From positions 42,390,100 through 42,454,099 of the forward strand of contig NC_064766.1 of NCBI RefSeq assembly GCF_011397635.1: 64,000 nucleotides of DNA. The letters run 5' to 3'. The DNA is from Epinephelus fuscoguttatus. Taxonomy: Eukaryota; Chordata; Actinopteri; Perciformes; Serranidae. Positions 12,801-20,699 of this stretch are shown here, piece after piece. The position numbers and the translations under genes are program-made. The notes beneath the pieces were generated by a model. It had not been told where the DNA came from, ran no database searches, and saw only the letters and a list, made by a program, of their open reading frames with translations. Within the stretch, counting starts at the first letter, position 1. Every line of letters begins with the position of its first letter.

Positions 12801-15800
12801 TCTACCTGTGGGTGTGTGTCTACCTGTGGGTGTGTGTCCACTTGTTGATGTGTGTACCTGTGGGTGTGTGTCTACCTGTGGGTGTGTGTCTACTTGTGGG
12901 TGTGTGTCTCCTTGTTGGTGTGTGTCTACCTGTGGGTGTGTGTCTCCTTGTTCCTGGCGGCAGATGTTCAGGGCATTCTGGTAGTCCTGTCCCGCCTGGT
13001 TCAGGTGCAGCGTTGACGCCCGGTATCGAGCCCGTGAGTCCAAACAAAGACCGAGCAGGAGGCGGGTCTCCTTCCTCAGAGCCTCCTCCTCCTCTGAGAC
13101 AACAACAACAGCAGCTTCTGAACCACTGATCAGTGTCAGATCCTCTGAACTTCAGGTGTTCAGTAAGAAGTGTTCTGATTGGTCGGACAGAGGGTCATGT
13201 GTCTTTAAATGAAAGGAAATGAAGTGTCTGAGTTGTTAACATGTTTCAGTCTCACCTGTCCGCTCCTCTGCAGGTGTTTCCTCCTGTTTCTGCAGTTTGG
13301 CCTCCAGAGACTCCGTACAGAACCTGAAGCCGTGCTCCACAAGCTCCACCCTCAAACACACACACATACTGTCACTTCTCTGACGGGAAGTGAGGTCAGA
13401 GGTCAGACACATGAACAGCTCAATCTTACTTGTTCTGTTCAGCGTAGATGGTGGCGAGTTTCAGAGACATCTCGATGATGGCGTTGTCGTCCTGGGGCAT
13501 TCCTCCTGACAGCATGAAGCTCATCGCTGCTTTGAAGAGTTTCTCTGCCTGAGAAGAGGAAGAGAAGAAACGACGATGATAATGAAGAGGATAACTAGCT
13601 GTTCTACACTCCAGGCTGTCACTGCCGTTGCCATAGTAAAAAAGAGCAGCTTAATACCACAGTGACAGCAACAAACTGAGCTGTGATTTGACAGTTACTC
13701 ACGTTGTCCAGCTGGCCCTGAACGTAGGCCAGGTTCGCCATCTGAGGGAACAGACAGGGAGAGGTCAAAGGTCACAGAGACAGGGTCAGAGGTCATCAGA
13801 GGTCACAGTGAGCAGGTGTTACCAGGCTGTAGGTGTAGATGATGGCCTGGTTGTTGTGAGTCTGATGAGCCAGCACGACAGCCTGATGGAGGAAACCAGA
13901 GGCGGCGTCCAGAATAGTAATGACGATACTACTGACAACGGTACTGACGATAATACTGATGATACTACTGATGATAGTACTGATGATACCACTGACAATA
14001 GTACAGATGATAGTACTGATGACACTACTGATGATACTATTGATGACAGTACTGATGATACTACTGATGATAGCAGTGATGATACTTCTGACAATAGTAA
14101 TGACGATACTACTGACAATGGTACTGATGATAATACTGATGATACTACTTACGATAGTACTGATGATACTACTGACGATACCACTGATGATACTACTGAT
14201 GATAGTACTGACGATACCACTGATGATACTACTGACGATAGTACTGACGATACTGCTGACGATACTACTGACGATAGTACTGACGATACTACTGACGATA
14301 GTACTGACGATACTGCTGACGATACTACTGATGATACTACTGACAATAGTACTGACGTTAGTACCGATGATAGTACTGATGATACCACTGACAATAGTAC
14401 AGATGATAGTACTGATGACACTACTGATGACAGTACTGATGATAGTGCTGACGATACTACTGACGATACTACTGACAATAGTACTGATGATACTACTGAT
14501 GATAGCAGTGATGATACTTCTGACAATAGTAATGACGATACTACTGACAATGGTACTGACAATAGTACTGATGATACTACTGATGATACAACTGATGAAA
14601 GTACTGATGATACTACTGACAATACTACTGATGATACTACTGATAATAGTACTGATGATACTACTGATGATAGCAGTGATGATACTTCTGACAATAGTAA
14701 TGACGATACTACTGACAATGGTACTGATGATAATACTGATGATACTACTTACGATAGTACTGATGATACTACTGACGATACTACTGATGATACTACTGAC
14801 AATAGTACTGACGATAGTACTGATGATAGCACTGATGACACTACTGACGATACCACTGATGATAGTACTGATGATACTACTGATGATACAACTGATGAAA
14901 GTACTGATGATACTACTGATACTACTGACAATACTACTGACGATACTACTGACGATACTACTGATGATAGTACTGACAATATTACTGATGATAATACTGA
15001 TAATACTACTGATGATAGTGCTGACGATACTACTGACAATAGTACTGACGTTACTATGGATACTAATGACGATAATACTGACGACAGTACTAACAATACT
15101 GATGACGATAGTAGTGACGATACTGCTGACAATACTTATGCCGATACTGCTGACGATATTTCTGACGATACTGCTGACAATACTGCTGACGATATTTCTG
15201 ACGATAGAACTGATGATACTGCTGACGATACTGCTGACGATAGTACTGGCGATACTGCTGACGTTACTGTTGACGATAGTGCTGACGATACTGCTGACGA
15301 TAGTACTGATGATACTGCTGATGATAGTACTGACATTGCTACGGATACTAATGACGATAATACTGACGACAGTACTGACGATACTACTGATGATAGTACT
15401 GATGATACTAATGATGATAATACTGACGATAGTACTGATGATACTGCTGATGATACTACTGACGATAGTACTGACATTACTACTACTACTACTGCTGATG
15501 ATATTACTGATGATAGTACCAATGATACTACTGATGATAATACTGACGATACTACTGATGATACTACTGACGATAGTACCGATGATACTACTGATGATAA
15601 TACTGACGATAGTACTGATGATACTGCTGACAATACTGCTGATGATAGTACTGACGATACTACTGATGATAGTACTGACGATACTACTGATGATACTACT
15701 GACGATAGTACCGATGATACTACTGATGATAGTACTGACGATACCACTGATGATACTACTGACGATAGTACTGACGATACTACTGATGATACTACTGACG

Positions 15801-18362
15801 ATAGTACTGATGATAGTACTGACGATAGTACTGACGATACTGCTGACGATACTACTGACGATAGTCCTGATGATACTACTGACGATACTACTGATGATAG
15901 TACTGACGATACTACTGATGATATTACTGACGATAGTACTGATGATACTACTGACGATACTACTGATGATAGTACTGATGATACTACTGACGATACTACT
16001 GATGATAATACTGACGATAGTACTGATGATAGTACTGACGATAGTACTGATGATACTGCTGACAATACTGCTGATGATAGTACTGACGATAGTACTGATG
16101 ATAGTACTGACGATAGTACTGATGATACTACTGACGATACTACTGATGATACTACTGACGATACTACTGATGATACTACTGACGATAGTACCGATGATAC
16201 TACTGATGATAATACTGACGATAGTACTGATGATACTACTGACGATACTACTGATGATATTACTGATGATAGTACTGATGATACTACTGATGATAGTACT
16301 GACGATAGTACTGATGATACTACTGATGATAGTACTGATGATACTACTGACGATAGTACTGATGATAGTACTGATGATAGTACTGATGATACTACTGATG
16401 ATACTGCTGACGATACTACGGATGATACTACTGACGATAGTACTGACGATACTGCTGATGATATTACTGATGATACTACTGATGATAGTACTGATGATAC
16501 TACTGACGATACTACTGACGATAGTACTGACGATAGTACTGACGATACTGCTGACGATACTACTGACGATACTACTGATGATAGTACTGACGATATTTCT
16601 GATGATACTGCTGACGATACTTCTGATGATACTGCTGACGACAGTACTGACGATACTACTGACGATACTACTGATGATAGTACTGACGATAATACTGACA
16701 ATACTGCTGACGATAGTGCTGACGATAATACTGACGATAATACTGACGATACTGCTGACGATACTGCTGATGATACTAATGACGATACTTCTGGCGATAC
16801 TGCTGACGATACTACTGACGATAGTACTGATGATACTAATGACGATAGTACTGATGATAGTACTGACAATACTGCTGATGATAGTACTGACGATACTGCT
16901 GATGATACTAATGACGATACTTCTGACGATAGTACTGATGATACTAATGACGATAGTACTGATGATAGTACTGACAATACTGCTGATGATACTGCTGACG
17001 ATACTACTGACGATAGTACTGATGATATTAATGACGATAGTACTGATGATAGTACTGACAGTACTGCTGACGATAATGCCAGGGCCACACTGCCAACAAT
17101 GTGCTGCGAAGCGCAGCACACCGAAATTCTCGCGCGGGCCAGAGCATTTCCGTTCACATCAGACGCGCATTTCTCCACGCTGGTCAACAAGAGCTTCTGC
17201 TCCCAGCTGTTGTCTCCGTCGCATCTGGGGCTGTTTATCCATCGTGGGTAAGTAAATAACTTCATAAAATTATACGCCATGTTTTCCAAACAACTGTACA
17301 TGTATGTCCACTTCTTAGTAATGAGTATATGTATATAAACACACACACACACACACACACACACAGAGAGATATACAACGCATTTGTCAAGTGGGGTGTT
17401 TTATTTTGAAATTTGTTTTATTCTGAAAATTGACCGGATGCTGTTGTTGTTCCTTTGTTTGACTTCCTGCCTGGCTTGACACATTCGCTCGCGGCTCCCG
17501 CAGAAAATAAACCAGACGCCGAAACGATTGCTGCAGCACCTGCCGGTGTGGATGACACAATCGGTTAACATGGGCGCCGAAATTCACCTAGCAGGGGAGA
17601 TACCATGATCAAGAAGGTGGTTCACCCATGGCGAGGCTCAGTCATTGCACTCCGATTGAGCTGACCTCTGCAAATTACCCAAATGTGGGAATCTGGACTG
17701 CAGAACTTCTGGTAGTGGGGGACTGCGCTCGTGCTCTCCCCTGATTTTTTATTTTTTATTTTTATTTTTTTTTAAATTTAAGGGGGCGGCAGTAGCTCAG
17801 TCCATAGGGACTTGGGTTGGGAACCGGAGGGTCGCCTGTTCAAGTCCCCGTCCGGACCAAAATATGGAGCGTGGACTGGTGGCTGGAGAGGTGCCAGTTC
17901 ACCTCCTGGGCACTGCCGAGGTGCCCTTGAGCAAAGCACCGAACCCCCCAACCGCTCAGGGCGCCTGACCAAGGGCAGCCCCCTCACTCTGACATCTCTC
18001 CACTTTGTGCATGTATAGGTCCTGTGTGTGCATGTGTGTGTCTTTCAGACCTGTGTGTAACTGACAAGCAAGAGTGAAAACATTGAATTTCCCCTCAGGG
18101 GGATTAATAAAGGAAATAAAATTAAAAATTAAATTAAAATTAAGAAAGGAAACTGGCTTTGCTTTGAGGCTATTCGCAGCGCTTCGCGGGCGGTGATGGC
18201 CCTGGCGTAATACTAACAATACTGCTGACGATGCTGCTGATGATGGTACTACTACAGGTCCTGGTACCTTGGCCTTCTTCAGCAGCAGGATCATGTCATC
18301 CTCTTTCCTCTGAGCTTCATCTCGTTGGTCTTCATCTGTACTGCTGAACAAGGAGAATGCTG

Positions 18363-18414
<52 letters not shown>

Positions 18415-20619
18415 GATGTTACTGATGGACAGGTCAGTGTGACGTCTGTTGGTCTGTGACTGGAGTTCAGATTAAAAACCAAAGGTGTAAAATATTCAAA
18501 ACTCTGACTGCAGTTTGGTCTGATGAAGATGGGTGTGACTGAACTTACCGACAGCCGCCCACAGCACTCCTCCTCCTCCTCCTCCTCCTCCTCCTCTCTG
18601 TGTGTTGTGGAAGTTTCTGGTAAAGGACTCATGTCTGCTGAGATTTACCCAGCAGGCCGAGCGTTTCTCTGGTCTGATAGTTCCTCTGTAGGAGAGGCAG
18701 CAGAGACACAATGAGGCAGAGTGATGAAGCTGATGAAGAGCAGCCTCCATGTTTCTGTCACATCAAGAGATCAATAGATTTGCGATGTGCGAGTCACGAA
18801 CGAATCGTTTGAAACCCGGGATTCTTTTTACTGACTCAGGAGTTACAAGTCGTCGTCTCCATTAACTTGTTCACTGACTCACTAACTGCAGAGAGAAACT
18901 AGACAGTCGTTCTCACTGTACACTGAGTTAATGTGTGTGAGCCCCCTCTCCTCTCTCCCCTCTCCTCTCTCCTCTCCTGTCCTCCCCTCCCCTCTCCTCT
19001 CTCCCCTCTCCTCTCTCCTCTCCTCTCCTCCCCTCCTCTCCTCTCCTGTCCTCCCCTCCCCTCCTCTCCTCCCCTCCTCTCCTCTCTCCCCTCTCCTCTC
19101 CTCCCCTCCCCTCCTGTCCTCCCCTCCCCTCCTCTCCTCCCCTCCTCTCCTCTCCTGTCCTCCTCTCCCTCTCCTCCCCTCCTCTCCTGTCCTCCCCTCC
19201 CCTCCTCTCCTCTCCTGTCCTCCTCTCCTCTCCTCCCCTCCTCTCCTCTCCTGTCCTCCCCTCCCCTCCTCTCCTCCCCTCCTCTCCTGTCTCCTGTCCT
19301 CCCCTCTCCTCTCTCCTCTCCTGTCCTCCCCTGCTCTCCTCCTCTCCTCTCCTCTCTCCCCTCTCCTCTCTCCCCTCTCCTCTCCTGTCCTCCCCTCCTC
19401 TCCTCCCCTCCTCTCCTCTCTCCCCTCTCCTCTCCTCCCCTCCCCTCCTCTCTCCCCTCTCCTCTCCTCCCCTCCTCTCTCCCCTCCCCTCTCCTCTCTC
19501 CCCTCCTCTCCTCCCCTCCTCTCCTCCTCTCCCCTCTCCTCTCCTCTCTGCCCTCCCCTCCTCTCCTCCCTCTCCTCTCTCCCCTCCTCTCCTCTCTCCC
19601 CTCTCCCCTCCTCTCCTCCCCTCTCCTCCTCTCCTCTCTCCTCTCCTCTCTCCTCCCCTCTCCTCCTCTCCTCCTCTCCTCTCTCCCCTCCCTCCTCTCC
19701 TCTCTCCTCCCTCCTCTCTCTCCTCCTCTCCTCTCCTCCCTCCTCCTCCTCTCCTCTCCTCCCCTCCTCTCCTCCTCCTCCCCTCTCCTCTCCTCTCCTC
19801 CTCCCTCCCCTCCTCTCCCCTCCTCCTCTCTCCCCTCCTCTCCTCTCCTCCTCTCCTCTCTCCTCTCTCCCCTCCTCTCCTCTCTCCCTCCCCTCCTCTC
19901 CCCTCCTCTCCTCCCCTCCTCCTCTCCTCTCCCCTCTCTCCCCTCCTCTCCTCTCCTCTCTCCCCTCCCCTCCTCTCCTCTCCTCCTCTCCTCTCCGAGT
20001 CACAGGCTCAGCAGGGAGAGAGTGCGAGGGAGCTTTGTGCTGCCGGTGAGCTGGAGCTACCTCGCACTCTCTCCCTGCTCACAGAGCCCCTCCCTCACCT
20101 GAGGAGTGTGCTCACTCTGGGTGACTGACTCAAGTGACTCGAAAACCTGATTCACTTTAGTGAGTGACCTGTCTGTCCGTCTGTCCTCGTCAGCTCCGTT
20201 TATACATCTAAACACAAACGCAGGTGAGTTAAACACCTGATTGTGTCGCGCAGGCGCATTGTCTTTTAATATGGCGGGTTTAATTCCATTCAAATATCTT
20301 TATTGACGTCACTGACAGACTGAAATAAAAACCAAACAACAGACAACAAATAAACATCTGACAGAATTTGGTTTATGAACAGGTCGCTGCTGATTGGCTG
20401 ACACTTCTGACGCACCCACCGGACGACAGGAAAAGACTCCGTTTCACACCGTTTAACCCGGGTTCACAGAAACCGTAGAAAAAGCCGTGACACGTGACAC
20501 GCACCTCAGGTGAGTCGCACACACACTGACCTTCCAGGTGAGCTCCGGGTCGCGTGCACTCCTGAACACCTGAACCTGCTCAGACTGAGGACGGAGCTGC
20601 GCACACAGGACGCCGCCAT
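6691..20619 (-). CDS. ttc19: TTC19, tetratricopeptide repeat protein 19 (complete gene, 10 coding exons)
   Basis: Minus-strand gene for TTC19, a mitochondrial inner-membrane TPR protein known to support complex III by helping clear Rieske-protein fragments. Exons 20531-20619, 18549-18685, 18268-18359, about 13823-13912 (5' edge unresolved), 13703-13741, 13430-13548, 13256-13350, 12930-13093, 9230-9392 and 6691-6869 join in phase except at exon 4 and give about 388 residues, against about 380 in human. Segments such as LLLKKAK, MANLAYVQGQLDN, LFKAAMSFMLSGGM, LLLGLCLDSRARY and VLMSDLATVLD match vertebrate TTC19 in order. Residues 1-75 form a basic presequence, a poly-Gly tract and a hydrophobic stretch (VLWAAVAFSLF); TPR helices run from about residue 107 to 360; the C-terminus is a Lys/Glu-rich tail. 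The start ATG at 20619 lies in a YY1-type motif. The oddity is at exon 4: about seven expected codons and the acceptor are replaced by the 12-bp array. Confidence 0.94.
7128..7175. repeat. (ATT)n microsatellite in ttc19 intron 9
   Basis: About 16 ATT units with one ATC interruption. The rest of this intron between 6870 and 7650 shows nothing I can identify. Confidence 0.9.
7654..8310 (-). mobile_element. Non-LTR retrotransposon 3' remnant, minus strand
   Basis: The minus-strand frame near 8054-8300 contains RLQQRLHFLHRLRVHGVYQ and IVFYQAVMESM, the post-RT segment of fish LINE ORF2 (LHFLRRLRxFGV...FYxSVV). Further downstream fragments such as CLLGEGTGYPG and ICP-like pieces are broken by stops. 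The 3' end near 7660 has a CCCTTGTGGGCAATAAAG-type tail. It lies in ttc19 intron 9, in the same orientation as the gene. Confidence 0.6.
8333..8780. repeat. 24-bp minisatellite in ttc19 intron 9
   Basis: About 18 copies of a 24-bp monomer built on GTCTGGTCTCAGCTGTGTCC, with C/T variants. The monomer length is divisible by three and free of stops, giving an artificial SLCLVSAV-repeat open frame. One unit has an irregular insertion (CAGTCAGATG) near 8606. Confidence 0.92.
9230..9392 (-). CDS. ttc19: ttc19 exon 9
   Basis: Encodes TLVLMSDLATVLDLQGRHDD and then TPR helices ending GNMAGILLHT, matching human TIVLMSDLATTLDAQGRFDEA. Acceptor CCTATCAG lies only about 43 bases after the end of the array. 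Donor ACAG|GTGAGG, phase 1. Confidence 0.95.
9435..12950. repeat. 18-bp minisatellite filling ttc19 intron 8 (about 195 copies)
   Basis: Plus-strand monomer TGTGTGTCTACCTGTTGG, with variants CCTGTGGG, CTTGTTGG, TTGGTAAG and CAACCTG. On the gene strand the monomer is GACACACACCCACAGGTA, which is exactly the last 15 bases of exon 8 plus the first three bases of the intron. The array starts at the donor and ends about 43 bases before exon 9, so it accounts for almost the whole 3.5-kb intron. The very long plus-strand open frame (CLPVGV repeats) is an artefact of an 18-base stop-free monomer. Confidence 0.97.
12930..13093 (-). CDS. ttc19: ttc19 exon 8 (its 3' end seeds the 18-bp array)
   Basis: Encodes EEEALRKETRLLLGLCLDS and then TPR helices ending ICRQEQGDTHPQ. 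The donor is CCACAG|GTAGAC. The last 15 exonic bases plus the first three intronic bases form the monomer of the array that fills the following intron, so further copies of the same donor follow every 18 bases. Confidence 0.94.
13256..13350 (-). CDS. ttc19: ttc19 exon 7
   Basis: Encodes VELVEHGFRFCTESLEAKL then QKQEETPAEERT. It corresponds to human QEFAVAGYEFCISTLEEKI. Acceptor TTTGAG|G is weak but gives the only frame that fits exons 6 and 8. Donor G|GTGAGA. Confidence 0.92.
13430..13548 (-). CDS. ttc19: ttc19 exon 6
   Basis: Encodes AEKLFKAAMSFMLSGGM then PQDDNAIIEMSLKLATIYAE, a TPR helix pair that is nearly identical in kind to human AEQLFKATMSYLLGGGMKQEDNAIIE. Acceptor TTCTCAG, donor AA|GTAAGA, phase 2. 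Confidence 0.95.
13703..13741 (-). CDS. ttc19: ttc19 exon 5 (39-bp microexon)
   Basis: Thirteen codons MANLAYVQGQLDN between CCCTCAG and a GTGAGT donor. The human counterpart is MANLAFIRGQLEN. Both flanking introns are very short (81 and 154 bp), so exons 4 to 8 are compact. Confidence 0.93.
13823..13912 (-). CDS. ttc19: ttc19 exon 4, 5' end overrun by a minisatellite
   Basis: Thirty codons are recognisable (LDAASGFLHQAVVLAHQ..., ending IIYTYSL), matching human EAELILHDALRLAYQ...ITYTYDL. The donor CTG|GTAACA joins exon 5 in phase 0. About seven residues equivalent to human LSIMKDE are missing: immediately 5' the sequence is the 12-bp array. The array gives only AG|T acceptors, all in the wrong phase for exon 3. 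Either the acceptor and first codons were lost, or the assembly is wrong at the array edge. Confidence 0.75.
13913..17077. repeat. 12-bp minisatellite in ttc19 intron 3 (about 260 monomers)
   Basis: Plus-strand monomers GATACTACTGAC and GATAGTACTGAT with many one-base variants. Its left edge directly abuts, and probably overruns, ttc19 exon 4. It is interrupted on the right by an inserted element, after which about 50 more bases of array follow at 18208-18256. The length divisible by three keeps several frames open (TDDSTDD and ISSIVSS repeats); these are not proteins. Confidence 0.97.
17339..17366. repeat. (CA)n microsatellite
   Basis: About 13 CA units followed by a short GA run, inside the inserted element. 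Confidence 0.9.
17580..17743 (+). ncRNA. U1 snRNA-like sequence, 164 nt, probable pseudogene
   Basis: Aligns over its full length with vertebrate U1 snRNA (164 nt). Stem-loop I (GATACCATGATCAAGAAGG) has one change in the U1-70K loop; the U1A loop ATTGCACTCC (17644-17653) is perfect; ACCCAAATGTGGGAATCT is close to the canonical stem III region; stem IV GTAGTGGGGGACTGCG...TCTCCCCTG is nearly intact. The 5' end that pairs with splice donors is altered: AAATTCACCTA instead of ATACTTACCTG. The Sm site is GAACTTCTGG instead of AATTT(G/C)TGG. No snRNA 3' box is obvious after 17743. The changed 5' end and Sm site argue for a pseudogene, though a divergent variant U1 cannot be excluded. It is antisense to ttc19. 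Confidence 0.85.
17782..18125 (+). mobile_element. tRNA-derived SINE (acanthomorph type)
   Basis: The tRNA-like head has an A box around TAGCTCAG (17793-17800) and a B box GTTCAAGTCC (17838-17847) at normal spacing. The body contains GGCTGGAGAGGTGCCAGTTC and GCACTGCCGAGGTGCCC, and the tail CCCCTCAGGGGGATTAATAAAG is followed by an A-rich end. This matches a SINE that I recognise as common in spiny-rayed fish. It is not a functional tRNA gene. A T-rich stretch (17744-17780) separates it from the U1-like sequence. Confidence 0.85.
18208..18256. repeat. Right remnant of the 12-bp array
   Basis: TAATACTAACAATACTGCTG and further monomers continue the array of 13.9-17.1 kb on the far side of the inserted element, ending about 12 bases before ttc19 exon 3. 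Confidence 0.9.
18268..18359 (-). CDS. ttc19: ttc19 exon 3 (acidic linker to LLLKKAK)
   Basis: Encodes AFSLFSSTDEDQRDEAQ and then KEDDMILLLKKAK, matching the conserved helix that starts the TPR region of TTC19. The acceptor AGAGCAG|CA is preceded by a (TG)22 tract instead of a normal polypyrimidine tract. It ends in phase 0 at AAG|GTACC. Confidence 0.88.
18369..18412. repeat. (CA)22 microsatellite next to the ttc19 exon 3 acceptor
   Basis: Forty-four bases of CA on the plus strand, that is (TG)22 on the gene strand, ending about 10 bases before the exon 3 acceptor. Confidence 0.95.
18549..18685 (-). CDS. ttc19: ttc19 exon 2 (poly-Gly and hydrophobic segment)
   Basis: Acceptor CTGCCTCTCCTACAG, donor G|GTAAGT. 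It encodes 45 complete codons including nine consecutive GGA glycines, followed by VLWAAV, which continues as AFSLFSS in exon 3. This aligns with the hydrophobic ALAWFS region of human TTC19 that precedes the acidic linker. Confidence 0.85.
18950..19996. repeat. 1-kb polypyrimidine/polypurine tract in ttc19 intron 1
   Basis: Almost pure C/T on the plus strand (CCTCTCCTCTCTCCCCTC-type mixtures of CCT and CT steps), broken only by rare CCTGTCC. On the transcribed RNA it is a purine tract of GGA/GA steps. Such mirror-rich tracts can form triplex H-DNA. The long open frames on both strands are composition artefacts. Confidence 0.97.
20011..20078. repeat. 19-bp perfect inverted repeat flanking the polypyrimidine tract
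   Basis: GCAGGGAGAGAGTGCGAGG at 20011-20029 is the exact reverse complement of 20060-20078, with a 30-base loop. It may be part of a palindromic non-autonomous element whose interior expanded, since the sequences on either side of the tract (18780-18900 and 20100-20160) both carry GAGTCAC/GACTCA-type motifs. Confidence 0.9.
20531..20619 (-). CDS. ttc19: ttc19 exon 1 (start codon, mitochondrial presequence)
   Basis: ATG at 20619 in the context AAGATGGCGG. It encodes 29 residues beginning MAASCVRSSVLSLSRFRC, rich in Ser and Arg with no acidic residue, as expected for a matrix-targeting presequence. It ends in phase 2 at a GTCAGT donor and joins exon 2 in frame. An alternative in-frame ATG exists at 18750, but it would read through the strong CTCTCCTACAG acceptor of exon 2, so I prefer this start. 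Confidence 0.8.
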
Positions 20620-20623
20620 CTTG
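20612..20623 (-). promoter_or_regulatory. ttc19: YY1-type motif CAAGATGGCGGC over the ttc19 start codon
   Basis: The minus strand reads CAAGATGGCGGC, the core YY1 site that often sits at the start of housekeeping and mitochondrial genes. Its ATG is the proposed start codon. TSS placement just upstream (about 20630-20700) is inference. Confidence 0.55.
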
Positions 20624-20699
20624 TCTGTTTATATAAGGAGCGGAAGTCACAAGGTCTGACTCCACACCTTCACAATAAAAGCACCGGAAAACAACACGT

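Larger units (their letters stand above)
17078..18207. mobile_element. TIR-bounded insertion inside the 12-bp array
   Basis: The array is interrupted by 1130 bp flanked by TAAT on both sides (17074-17077 and 18208-18211). The ends are inverted: GCCAGGGCCA on the left and TGGCCCTGGCG on the right, and both ends carry an internal GCGAAGCGC motif 20-30 bases inward. This fits a non-autonomous DNA transposon with a 4-base target duplication. It contains a CA tract, a U1 snRNA-like sequence and a tRNA SINE. I recognise no transposase. The superfamily is undetermined. Confidence 0.6.

Noticed and set aside
9442-12984. Open frame of about 1180 residues (CLPVGV repeats) on the plus strand
   Set aside because: It is an 18-bp minisatellite read in frame, inside ttc19 intron 8 on the opposite strand. 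Overlapping frames in other phases are also open, as expected for a stop-free monomer divisible by three.
13688-17255. Open frames over 1100 residues on both strands (TDDSTDD, MILLTIV, ISSIVSS repeats)
   Set aside because: Products of the 12-bp array. They run through intron and exon 4 and into the inserted element without any start or domain; a collagen-like or mucin-like gene is not supported.
17782-17860. Functional tRNA gene
   Set aside because: The A and B boxes belong to a SINE head; the acceptor stem does not pair properly and the SINE body follows directly.
18882-20102. Ser/Pro/Leu- or Arg/Glu/Gly-rich open frames
   Set aside because: Pure composition effect of the polypyrimidine tract.
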